From Streptomyces asiaticus (GTDB lineage Bacteria > Actinomycetota > Actinomycetes > Streptomycetales > Streptomycetaceae), in assembly GCF_018138715.1 (NCBI RefSeq), contig NZ_JAGSHX010000006.1, positions 310,001-374,000 of the forward strand: DNA of 64,000 nucleotides, given 5' to 3'. Within the stretch, counting starts at the first letter, position 1, and each line of letters starts with the position of its first letter. The position numbers and the translations under genes are program-made. This document shows positions 16,267-24,284 of this stretch, one piece after another. Below the pieces are notes generated by a model that ran no database searches, was not told the DNA's origin, and worked only from the letters and a program-made list of their open reading frames with translations.

Positions 16267-19200
16267 TCACCGCGGTGCGGCGGCCGCCGGCCCGTCCGCG
16301 GCGTCCGTGCGCCCCTCCTCCGCCTCCTCCTCGGGCGGCATCCTGTCGAGGCGCAGCATCGGCGCGAGGATGGGGCCGAACAGGGTGGCCACGGTGATGG
16401 AGCCCAGGGTGATGGCCCAGGCGAACGGGCCGAGCGGGGTGCAGTCGAAGAACTGGCTGACGCCCGGGGTCTGGACGATGGCGGCGAGCACCGCGGCGGA
16501 GCCCAGGCCGGCGATCAGGACGTGCCGGTCCAGGCCGCCCGTCGTCAGCGTCTGCGCCAGCTGGGTGCCGACCAGGGCGGCGAGCGCCACCGTACTGGCC
16601 CGGCGCCTCCGGCCGGTGACCCGGGCGCCGGTCCACGCCAGTCCGGCCCCGGCGGCCGTGATGACGCCCCGCAGCAGCATCTCCTTGGTGAGCGACACGC
16701 CCAGCGAGCGGCTGGGGCCCTCCTTGAGCAGCCGTTCGCCGGTGTGCCCGGTGGGCTCGCGCACCGCGATGGCGAGCGCGGGCGCGAGGTCGGTCAGCAG
16801 GTTGACCAGCATGATCTGACGCGCGCTCAGGGGCGTGGTGCCGGTGAGGGCGGAGGCCGCCACGCTGAAGGTGACCTCGCCGAAGTTGCCGCCGATGAGG
16901 ATGGCGAGGGCGGCCCGGACCGAGGCCCACATGGCGCGCCCCTCCATCAGGGCCGAGACGATGGTCTCCAGGCGGTCGTCGGTGACGACGAGGTCCGCCG
17001 CGGCGGTCGCGGCGGGGGTGCCCCGCCTGCCGAGGGCGATCCCGACGTCCGCGAGCCGGATCGCGGGGGCGTCGTTGGCGCCGTCGCCGGTCATGGCCAC
17101 CACCCGGCCGAGGCGCTGGTAGGCCTGGACGATGCGGACCTTGTGGTGCGGGCTGCACCGGGCGATCACGTCCACCGTGGGCAGCAGCTCGTCCAGCCGC
17201 TCGTCGTCCATCTCGTCCAGCTCGGGACCGGTGCTCACCTTGGGCTCCGGGACGCCCATGACGGTGGCCGCGATGGCGTCCGCGGTGGCGGGGTGGTCGC
17301 CGGTGAGCATCACCGTCTGCACCCCGGCCTCGCGCAGCCGCTCGGTGGCCGGGCCGGCACTGGTGCGGACGGGGTCGGCGAGCGCGATGAAGCCGAGGAA
17401 GTCCAGGTCCCGCACGGTGTCATCGGTAAGGTCCTCGCCCTCCCGCATCGGGCGCTCGGCCACCGCCAGCACCCGCCGCCCCGCCCCGGCCAGCTCCTCG
17501 GCGGCGTCGGCCAGCTTCTTGATGTCCTCCGCGTCCAGTGGGACGGTCCGTCCGGTGCCCGGTGCGCGCCGCCGGGCGACCCGCTCCAGGACGCCCTCGG
17601 GCGCCCCTTTGACGCTGAGCAGGGCGCCGTGCGGGGTGCGCCCGGCGGTGGCGTGGTAGGCGCGGGAGGGTTCGAACGGCAGCGAGTCGGTACGGCGCCA
17701 GCGGGGCGCCCCGCGCCGCACCCCGACCCCGGCCCGGCGGGCTCCGACGCTCACCGCGCGGTCGGTCTGGTGCGCCATGGGCTCGGCCTGGCGGGCCGGC
17801 GGGGTCGCGCGCAGGGCGGCGGCGAGCACCGCCTTACGGGGCGCGTCGAGCCGGTCGGCGGGGAGCGGGCCGCCGCCGTCGCTGACCGCGGCGAGCTGGA
17901 GGGTGCCCTCGGTGAGGGTTCCGGTCTTGTCGAAGCACAGCACGTCGGCGCGGCCGAGGGCCTCGATGGTGCGGGGGTTGCGGACCAGGGCGCCGAGGTC
18001 GGCCAGCCGCCGGGCGGCGGCCAGCTGGGCTGCGTTGACCAGGAACGGAAGTCCCTCGGGGACGGACGCCACGGCGAGGTTGACGGCGGAGGCGAGGTTC
18101 TCGGTGGGCGGCAGGCCGTGCAGCAGTCCGGCGCCGGCGACCGCGGCGGCGGACCCGACCGCGATGGGCACGCTGGAGCGGGTGAGCGCGGTCAGCCGGG
18201 CCTCGACACCGGTGACCGGGGCGGCCTGGCGGGCGGTGGCCAGGCTGCGGCCGACCTCGGTGGCCGGTCCGGTGGCCACGACGACGGCCTCCGCCCGCCC
18301 CGCGGAGACCGTGGTGCCCTCGTAGAGCATCGACCGGCGCTGGGTGATGTGGGCGCCGACGACCGGTGACGGGGACTTGTGCACGGGGAGGGACTCGCCG
18401 GTCAGCGAGGACTCGTCGACCTCGAGCCCCTCGGCCTCCAGCACCCGGCAGTCGGCGGGCACCACGTCCTCCGGGCCCAGCACGACGATGTCGCCGGGGA
18501 CCAGGTCCCCGGCGGTCACCAGGCGTTCCGCACCGCCCCTGCGGACCCGGGCGCCGATCGCCGACCGGGCGAACAACTCGGACAGCGCCCGCTCCGTCCT
18601 GACCCGCTGGAATCCGCCGACGAGCGCGGAGACGCCGGTGATGGCGGCCACCAGCGCGGCGTCGGTGCGCGAGCCCACGGCGGCGGCCAGGGCGGCTCCG
18701 GCGGCCAGGACCGGGGTGAGCGGGTTGGCCAGCTCCTCGATGAACGCGGCGGGCAGGGTGGTGCCGGAGGGCTCGCCCCGGCGCGGCCCCTGCGCGGTGC
18801 GGGCTGCCGCCTCCTCCGGGGTCAGCCCGTCGGGCCCGGTCCGCAGCCGCTCCAGCACCCGGGGGACCGGCATCAGATACCAGGGGGTGGTGGTCACCGG
18901 CGGGTCCATGGGGCGGGCCAGGAGCTGGCGCGCCCGCCAGTTGCCCAGGGCGAAGGCCAGGGTCCCCGCGGTGGTGCCCGACGCCGCGCCGCGCGCGGTG
19001 GCCTGGTCCGGGGGCGCCTGGAGGGCGGCCACCGCGCCGATGGCGCTGCCGCCGGCGGACAGCAGGGCGCTCTCCCGGTCGACCCGCGCGGCCACGCCGA
19101 CGGCGTCCACGATGAGCCCGGCCGACTCCAGGTCGGCGCCGACGAGCAGATGCGCGCCCCAGGCCGGGGGTTCGCCGTCGCGGTGCACCCCGATGCCGCA

Positions 19201-20772
19201 GTCGGCGGCTCCCAGGGCCCGGCGGTTGCCGGAGAGCAGCAGCACCACGGCGCCGTCGGCCTGGAGGGAGCGTACGGAGGCCACCAGGCGGCCGCCGGAG
19301 GGAACCACCGCGTCGGCGAAGGTGATGTCCGTGGGCTGCTGCCGGTCGGTGGCCAGGACGATGCGCGCCCCCGCCCGGCGGGCGGCGGCCGCCACGGCCC
19401 CGGCGCCCGGCACGGTCTGTGGCGCGAGGCCCACCACCGCCTGGAGCTTGCTCCGCCGGGCCAGGCCGAGCACCCGCTCGCTGCCCCTGCGCCGGAGCCT
19501 CGCCGCGGTCTGCTGCCCGGTGCGGCCCGTCAGCTCCAGCCGGTCCAGGGGACCGAGCACCCATCCGTTGTCGCGGCGGGTCTCCAGGGGCTCATCGGGG
19601 TCGAAGAGGTCGAAGAGCCGCTCGGCGGTCCGCTCGGGGTCGGCGCCGCCGAGGAGTTCCAGGTCGATGGGCTCGTAGCGGTCGCCGCGCAGCGCCGCCT
19701 CGTCCAGCACCACGGTGTCGACCCGGCCCAGCCGCCGCAGCGAGCTGCGGTCCATGGCCAGGACGCCGCGCAGCGCCAGGAACCGGCCGAGGCTGGTCGC
19801 GAACCCCTCCCGGCCCGCCCCCGGCGCCCTGGGCACGGAGGAGAACCCGACGGCGAAACCGCGGCGCGGGCCGGCGAAGGGCGCGGTGAGGAGGCCGGCC
19901 ACGGCCCCCACCGCCATGGAGCGCTCCGCGAAGCGCTCCACGGTGTCCTTGGGGGACGGTCCGGGCCGCTCGACCACGATGGGCTCGGCCACCACGTCCT
20001 GGGGGCCGTGCACCAGGTGCGGCTCCATCGCGGCCCAGGCCCGGCCCTCCGCCTCCGCCTCCCGCCACAGGGCCATCCGCTGGATGAGGTCGAGCGCGAG
20101 CCCCCCGCCCCGGGTGGCCACGCCCTGGGTCAGCGCGCTCAGCACCGGCAGCGTCGGCTCGGTCGGCCGGCCTCGGGTGATGGCCAGGGCGAGGCGCCGC
20201 AGGCGGGGGTGGTTCTGGATGACGGACATGCCGGCGGCCACCTCGGTGGGCAGCTTGAGCCAGGGGGCCAGCCGCAGGGCGGTCGCCACGCTCAGCCCCA
20301 CGACGTCCGCGGCCACGACGGCCAGCGACTGGGCGTCCCTGGCACCGCCGGAGGGGTGGCGCGGCTCGGGGGCCCATTCGTCGAACTCCTCGGTGGGCCC
20401 GACGGGCTCCTGGACCTCCGCGCGCTCGATCCGGGCGATCAGATCCAGCTCGGACGGGGGCGGCTTGCCCACGGCCACCACGACCCGCTCGGAGGGCGAG
20501 TTCACCCGTGCCCACCGCACCCGCGGATGCTCCTCGAGCGCCCGCTCCACCCGGCGGGCCACCTGCTCGCCGCCGATGCCGTGCACCCCGCGGACCTCGA
20601 TGTAGTACCGCCCGGGGTAGGACCAGATCCCGCGCTCGGAGGGCCGGACCAGCCGTCCGACGGCTCCGGCGGCATCCCGCACGCCCGCGGCCACACCGCT
20701 TTTGATGGGCGCGAGCAGCAGCGAGGACGGCAGGGGCAGACGCAGTGCTGACAACGACGGCAGCGGTGACAT
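16267..20772 (-). CDS. Giant CtpI-like P-type cation ATPase
   Basis: This 1501-residue membrane ATPase belongs to the very large CtpH/CtpI group known from mycobacteria. The C-terminal half has all the catalytic motifs: SSLTGESLPVHKSP (A domain), CFDKTGTLTEG with the phosphorylated Asp near residue 947, and MTGDGANDAPAIRLADVGIA near residue 1226, plus C-terminal membrane helices. An N-terminal HMA-like fold (residues about 45-110, YYIEVRGVHGIGGEQVARRV) lacks the CxxC metal pair. Residues about 340-560 look like a degenerate copy of the P-type catalytic core. The start at 20772 follows GGAGG. Transported ion unknown. It is divergent from a Lys/Ala-rich repeat protein. Confidence 0.88.
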   Translation of the reverse strand: MSPLPSLSALRLPLPSSLLLAPIKSGVAAGVRDAAGAVGRLVRPSERGIWSYPGRYYIEVRGVHGIGGEQVARRVERALEEHPRVRWARVNSPSERVVVAVGKPPPSELDLIARIERAEVQEPVGPTEEFDEWAPEPRHPSGGARDAQSLAVVAADVVGLSVATALRLAPWLKLPTEVAAGMSVIQNHPRLRRLALAITRGRPTEPTLPVLSALTQGVATRGGGLALDLIQRMALWREAEAEGRAWAAMEPHLVHGPQDVVAEPIVVERPGPSPKDTVERFAERSMAVGAVAGLLTAPFAGPRRGFAVGFSSVPRAPGAGREGFATSLGRFLALRGVLAMDRSSLRRLGRVDTVVLDEAALRGDRYEPIDLELLGGADPERTAERLFDLFDPDEPLETRRDNGWVLGPLDRLELTGRTGQQTAARLRRRGSERVLGLARRSKLQAVVGLAPQTVPGAGAVAAAARRAGARIVLATDRQQPTDITFADAVVPSGGRLVASVRSLQADGAVVLLLSGNRRALGAADCGIGVHRDGEPPAWGAHLLVGADLESAGLIVDAVGVAARVDRESALLSAGGSAIGAVAALQAPPDQATARGAASGTTAGTLAFALGNWRARQLLARPMDPPVTTTPWYLMPVPRVLERLRTGPDGLTPEEAAARTAQGPRRGEPSGTTLPAAFIEELANPLTPVLAAGAALAAAVGSRTDAALVAAITGVSALVGGFQRVRTERALSELFARSAIGARVRRGGAERLVTAGDLVPGDIVVLGPEDVVPADCRVLEAEGLEVDESSLTGESLPVHKSPSPVVGAHITQRRSMLYEGTTVSAGRAEAVVVATGPATEVGRSLATARQAAPVTGVEARLTALTRSSVPIAVGSAAAVAGAGLLHGLPPTENLASAVNLAVASVPEGLPFLVNAAQLAAARRLADLGALVRNPRTIEALGRADVLCFDKTGTLTEGTLQLAAVSDGGGPLPADRLDAPRKAVLAAALRATPPARQAEPMAHQTDRAVSVGARRAGVGVRRGAPRWRRTDSLPFEPSRAYHATAGRTPHGALLSVKGAPEGVLERVARRRAPGTGRTVPLDAEDIKKLADAAEELAGAGRRVLAVAERPMREGEDLTDDTVRDLDFLGFIALADPVRTSAGPATERLREAGVQTVMLTGDHPATADAIAATVMGVPEPKVSTGPELDEMDDERLDELLPTVDVIARCSPHHKVRIVQAYQRLGRVVAMTGDGANDAPAIRLADVGIALGRRGTPAATAAADLVVTDDRLETIVSALMEGRAMWASVRAALAILIGGNFGEVTFSVAASALTGTTPLSARQIMLVNLLTDLAPALAIAVREPTGHTGERLLKEGPSRSLGVSLTKEMLLRGVITAAGAGLAWTGARVTGRRRRASTVALAALVGTQLAQTLTTGGLDRHVLIAGLGSAAVLAAIVQTPGVSQFFDCTPLGPFAWAITLGSITVATLFGPILAPMLRLDRMPPEEEAEEGRTDAADGPAAAAPR

Positions 20773-20872
20773 CAAGGGACCTCCGCTCTCCGGGCAGCCT
20801 GCCCGGTTCATCCCTATTACCCTGAAAAGGGAAGAAGATTCCATCCGTCATCACCGTGTGGACGTGAGACCA

Positions 20873-21586
20873 GTGAGCACTCCCGCTACTTCACGCAAGC
20901 GCAGTTCCTCGACCGCCGCGAAGAAGACGGCATCACCGGCGCGCGGCGGCAAGTCGACGACGAAGTCCCAGACCACGTCGGCCACCTCGAAGCCATCGCA
21001 GGCCAAGAGGACGACGAAGGCCACCAGGCCGTCGAAGACCACACAGCGGCAGCGGACGGCGAAGGCCGCCAAGGGCCCCATGGAGACATCGCGCAGCGAC
21101 GGCAGGCGCCGCCTGACCGTCACGGTGCCCACGTTCGACGCCATGGGTCACGCCACGAAGGAGGGGTTCGACACCGTCGGCCATGCCACCAGGGACACCC
21201 TCGACACCGTGGGCCACGCCACGAAGGAGACCCTCGGGACGGTCGGCCACGCCACCACCCGCGCGACCGGTGGTGCGGCGAAGGTGGCGATGAAGCCGAT
21301 CGAGGTGGCCCGCCGGGTGCTGCCCGCCAAGGGCGGACTCCCGCTGTACGTGGGGCTCGGCGCGCTGGGCGCCGTGGAGATCATCGAATGGCCGGTGGCC
21401 CTCGGCATCGGGGTCGGTTACGCGGTGCTGCGCAAGGGCGGCATCATGGCCGAGCCGTCCGAGCAGCGCGGCGCAGACCGCGGCCAGGGTCGCACGGCGG
21501 GTCGCACGACCGGCCGCTCGAGCTCGAGGAGCACCCGTTCCGGGAGCCGTTCGCAAACGCGTAGATCCGCCAAGGCCGCGGCGTAA
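20873..21586 (+). CDS. Lys/Ala-rich protein with 11-residue helical repeats and a hydrophobic segment
   Basis: This protein of about 237 residues is read from a GTG at 20873; the frame is open further upstream but that DNA is promoter of the ATPase. Residues 1-75 are Lys/Ser/Thr/Ala-rich, resembling histone-H1-like tails. Next come just over three copies of an 11-residue unit (HATKEGFDTVG, HATRDTLDTVG, HATKETLGTVG), typical of amphipathic LEA or apolipoprotein-like helices. A hydrophobic stretch (LPLYVGLGALGAVEIIEWPV) and an Arg/Ser-rich tail follow. No known family is recognised. The promoter region of 100 bases is shared with the giant P-type ATPase, which suggests linked function at the membrane. 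Confidence 0.7.
   Translation: MSTPATSRKRSSSTAAKKTASPARGGKSTTKSQTTSATSKPSQAKRTTKATRPSKTTQRQRTAKAAKGPMETSRSDGRRRLTVTVPTFDAMGHATKEGFDTVGHATRDTLDTVGHATKETLGTVGHATTRATGGAAKVAMKPIEVARRVLPAKGGLPLYVGLGALGAVEIIEWPVALGIGVGYAVLRKGGIMAEPSEQRGADRGQGRTAGRTTGRSSSRSTRSGSRSQTRRSAKAAA
21149..21258 (+). repeat. 33-base coding repeat (11-residue helical units)
   Basis: Three successive 33-base units encode HAT-[KR]-[ED]-x-[FL]-[DG]-TVG, followed by a partial fourth (HATTRA). The spacing of hydrophobic and charged residues predicts an amphipathic helix of three turns per unit. Confidence 0.8.
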
Positions 21587-21638
21587 CGTTTCGACCAGCG
21601 GCTTCGCGCCGGATCGATTTCGTCCGCAAAGCGGTCAT

Positions 21639-21669
21639 GAAACGGGCAGAACTCTGTTGGAAACGGGCA
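21639..21669 (+). promoter_or_regulatory. Direct repeat upstream of the PAS-LuxR gene
   Basis: GAAACGGGCA occurs at 21639-21648 and 21660-21669, start-to-start spacing 21 bases or two helical turns, about 180-210 bases before the LuxR start. A TATAC-containing stretch lies some 20 bases further on. Two same-face sites of this kind suggest an activator site; the binder is unknown. Confidence 0.4.
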
Positions 21670-21847
21670 CCCCACAGTCACCGTAGCGTTGGTATACACC
21701 AGGAAGCGGGCCTAACACCCGTTACTGAATTCCCCCTGGGGTCCGGCGCATTGCGTGGCCGCGATGCGCCGACCCTCCGTCACCTGGGGGTTCACCCGAG
21801 ACGGACTGACCACTCCGTCACGAACCGACCGAAAGCGGTGACTCCTC

Positions 21848-22504
21848 TTGGCCCTCCCCCACAGCGCTCAGAGTGCCCCTCGAGTGCCCGGACAGGCAGT
21901 GTCCGCCGCCTCGCGGCACGCCACCGGAATGGCCACCCTCGCCCCCGACCTCCATGTGGTGGCCGGGGACGAGGACTTCTTCCGACACTTCGGCGCCTCG
22001 TCCGCCGAGTTGTGCGGCCGCAGCCTGTTCGACCTGCTGCACCCCAGCTCCCCCTCCGTCCTGCGGGAACACTTCTCGCGACTGCACGACGGGCGGCGCA
22101 CCCGCTTCACCGAGCGCGTCCTCGGCTACCACTCACGGGGCCGGGTGTTCTCGGGAAAGCTGACCGGCACGGCCATCCAGGGCCGGTCCGACCGACTCGC
22201 GGCCATCGTCGTGATGGTCAAACCGGATGACGAACGACCCGAGGAGGAACCAACCACCACCAGCCAGAAGTTGCTGTCGCCACTGGAGGCCCGGATACTC
22301 GAGGGCGTGGCCACCGGAGCGTCGACCGTGCAGATGGCCGCCAAGCTCTATCTCAGCAGACAGGGCGTCGAATACCACGTGGGATCCATGTTGCGGAAGA
22401 TGAAGGCCCCCAACCGGGCGGCATTGGTCTCGCGTGCCTACGCGGCCGGCATGCTGACCGTCGGCACCTGGCCGGCCCGTGTTCGCCCGGAATTCATCAA
22501 GTAA
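21848..22504 (+). CDS. PAS-LuxR transcriptional regulator
   Basis: This 218-residue protein has an N-terminal PAS sensor domain (HVVAGDEDFFRHFGASSAEL, GRSLFDLLHPSS, RGRVFSGKLTGTAIQ). The C-terminal LuxR helix-turn-helix spans about residues 140-200 (LSPLEARILEGVATGASTVQ, KLYLSRQGVEYHVGSMLRKM). PAS-LuxR proteins such as PimM activate antibiotic clusters in Streptomyces, but this one stands among general genes and resembles a conserved core regulator. The frame starts at TTG 21848, with no convincing ribosome site; an internal GTG at 21900 is an alternative. A strong terminator hairpin follows 30 bases after the stop. Confidence 0.85.
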   Translation: MALPHSAQSAPRVPGQAVSAASRHATGMATLAPDLHVVAGDEDFFRHFGASSAELCGRSLFDLLHPSSPSVLREHFSRLHDGRRTRFTERVLGYHSRGRVFSGKLTGTAIQGRSDRLAAIVVMVKPDDERPEEEPTTTSQKLLSPLEARILEGVATGASTVQMAAKLYLSRQGVEYHVGSMLRKMKAPNRAALVSRAYAAGMLTVGTWPARVRPEFIK

Positions 22505-22534
22505 CGCAAACCATGTGACGCCGCGTCACACCGA

Positions 22535-22565
22535 ACAGGCCCGGGGCGCACCGCCCCGGGCCTGT
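22535..22565 (+). terminator. Hairpin terminator after the PAS-LuxR gene
   Basis: ACAGGCCCGGGGCG pairs perfectly with CGCCCCGGGCCTGT around a CAC loop (14-pair stem), followed by CGTCTT. It is a strong GC-rich terminator of the Streptomyces style, without a long U-tract. Confidence 0.8.
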
Positions 22566-22572
22566 CGTCTTC

Positions 22573-22650
22573 GGCGGCCCGGCCGGTACGCCACGATTCC
22601 CACGGCCCGGCCGGTACCTCATCATTCCCGCCACCCGGCCGGTACCTCAC
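22573..22650. repeat. Threefold imperfect intergenic repeat
   Basis: Three degenerate units of 26-28 bases share the core CCCGGCCGGTAC followed by a CA-rich part (near 22578, 22604 and 22633). They fill the gap between the terminator and the lipoprotein gene. The unit is partly palindromic (CCGGCCGG), so each may form a small hairpin. Confidence 0.6.
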
Positions 22651-22696
22651 GGGTCCCGCGTGGCACGCCTCCGTCGCTCAGTAGGCTGAGACGGCC

Positions 22697-23536
22697 ATGC
22701 GTTCACTCCCCACCGGATCGCGCACCGCGCGACGCCCCCGCCCCAGGCCCCCCCGCGGCCTCCTGCCCGCCGTGGTGGCCGCGTGCACCGCCGTGCTGAC
22801 CGCCGCGGGGTGCGCGGCCCAGGCGGGGGTGCGGGACGACGGCGCTGCGTCCTCGCTCTCGGCACCGGCCAGCGCGGTTCCGCTATGGCCCCGGTACACC
22901 CCGCCGACCGTGGCCACGCCCCAGGACAAGCCCGACTTCGCCCGCTATCTGCCGGTGGACAAGATCAAGGTGCCCTCGGGCGGACTGGCCGCCCTGTCCG
23001 CGAAGAACCTGCTGCTCCACGACCCCAATGTGCCCGCGGTGGTGCAGAAGGAGGTCTCGCTGTGCCCCGACGGCAGCCACTGCCCGCTGCGGGAGACCGC
23101 CCGCCGGGATCTGACCGGCGACGGCCGGGACGAACTGGTGGTGGCGGTCGATCTGCCGACGTTCGAGCGGACGCTGCTCCAGGTCTACACCGCCTCGGGC
23201 CGCACGGTCCGCCCCGTGCTGATCTACTGGGGCCCGCACGGGCTCACCGGCGAAACCTTCGGCCGCGATCTGCTGATCTCCGCGATCGGCGGGGACGGCC
23301 GGGTCACCACCCGCTTCCGCTGGAACGGCACCGTCATGGCGGCCGTGACACCCGAGGACGGCACGGCCACCCGGCCCCCTGTTCCGGAGGGCGGCGCGGC
23401 CACCCGGCCCCCGGCTCCGGAGGAGGGCGGCACCGACCTGACCGCCGTCCCCGGCGCCGCACCGGAGGCCCTGCCGAGCAGCACCAGCACAGCGGCGGAC
23501 ACGGGTACCCGTACGGAGACGAGGACGACGCGATGA
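22697..23536 (+). CDS. Putative lipoprotein of a CseABC-like operon
   Basis: This 279-residue protein has a basic N-terminus, a hydrophobic segment (GLLPAVVAACTAVLTAAGCA) and a weak lipobox ending in Cys near residue 39. The body contains RDLTGDGRDELVVAVDLPTF, an FG-GAP-like calcium-site motif. Pro/Ala-rich low-complexity residues end the protein. Its stop overlaps the response-regulator start as ATGA, so the two are translationally coupled. In S. coelicolor the lipoprotein CseA modulates the CseBC cell-envelope sensor. The position here suggests a similar accessory role, but the sequence is not clearly CseA and no sigE gene is adjacent. Confidence 0.75.
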   Translation: MRSLPTGSRTARRPRPRPPRGLLPAVVAACTAVLTAAGCAAQAGVRDDGAASSLSAPASAVPLWPRYTPPTVATPQDKPDFARYLPVDKIKVPSGGLAALSAKNLLLHDPNVPAVVQKEVSLCPDGSHCPLRETARRDLTGDGRDELVVAVDLPTFERTLLQVYTASGRTVRPVLIYWGPHGLTGETFGRDLLISAIGGDGRVTTRFRWNGTVMAAVTPEDGTATRPPVPEGGAATRPPAPEEGGTDLTAVPGAAPEALPSSTSTAADTGTRTETRTTR

Positions 23537-24282
23537 CCACCGCCTTCACCCCGCCCGGCCCGGGCTCCCCGACCGAGGCGCATCTGCTGCTCGTCGAGGA
23601 CGACGAGGTGATCCGCAATACGGTGCGGATGGCCCTGGAGCGGTACGGCTTCACCGTGTCCACCGCGGGCGACGGCCTCACCGGGCTGGAGATCTTCCGG
23701 GAGGAACAGCCCGATCTGCTGCTGCTGGATGTGATGCTGCCCGAGCTGGACGGCATCGGACTGTGCCGCAGGGTCCGCGAGTTCAGCCTGGCGCCGATCC
23801 TGATGATGTCCGCGCGCGGTGACTCCCTGGACGTGGTCTCCGGTCTCGAGGCAGGCGCCGACGACTATGTGGTCAAGCCGTGCGAGAGCGCGGTCCTGGT
23901 GGCCCGTATCCGCTCGCTGCTGCGCCGCGCCTCCTTCACCCCCGTGGCCCGCGCCCCGCGCGCCGGGGCTCCGGGATCGGACGGCACGGCCGATTCCGAC
24001 ACCCTCGCCTTCGGCGATCTCACCATCGACACCCGCGGTATGGAGGTGCGCCGCGCGGGAGAGCCGCTGGCCCTGACCCCCACCGAACTGCGGCTGCTGC
24101 TGGAGTTCGCCGGCTCGCCGGGTGTGGTCCTGGAGCGCCGTACGCTGCTCAGCCGGGTCTGGGACCACGCGTGGCAGGGTGACACCCGCGTGGTCGACCT
24201 CCATGTGCAGCGGCTGCGGGCCAAGATAGGCGCCGAACGGATCGAGACGGTCCGCGGCTTCGGCTACAAGCTGCGGCGCTGA
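23533..24282 (+). CDS. OmpR/CseB-like response regulator
   Basis: This 249-residue two-component regulator has an N-terminal receiver domain with an acidic pocket (VEDDE), the phospho-acceptor Asp in LLLLDVMLPELDG and the conserved Lys in VVKPCESA. A linker of about 40 residues leads to an OmpR/PhoB winged helix (LALTPTELRLLLEFAGSPGV, RVVDLHVQRLRAKIGAERIE). It resembles CseB of the envelope-stress system. It overlaps the lipoprotein gene by four bases, and the histidine kinase gene begins two bases after its stop, so the three form one operon. Confidence 0.93.
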   Translation: MTTAFTPPGPGSPTEAHLLLVEDDEVIRNTVRMALERYGFTVSTAGDGLTGLEIFREEQPDLLLLDVMLPELDGIGLCRRVREFSLAPILMMSARGDSLDVVSGLEAGADDYVVKPCESAVLVARIRSLLRRASFTPVARAPRAGAPGSDGTADSDTLAFGDLTIDTRGMEVRRAGEPLALTPTELRLLLEFAGSPGVVLERRTLLSRVWDHAWQGDTRVVDLHVQRLRAKIGAERIETVRGFGYKLRR

Positions 24283-24284
24283 CG

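Noticed and set aside
16522..20751. Several long plus-strand frames opposite the P-type ATPase
   Set aside because: Their composition is Arg/Gly/Pro-rich without family motifs, while the minus strand carries a complete ATPase.
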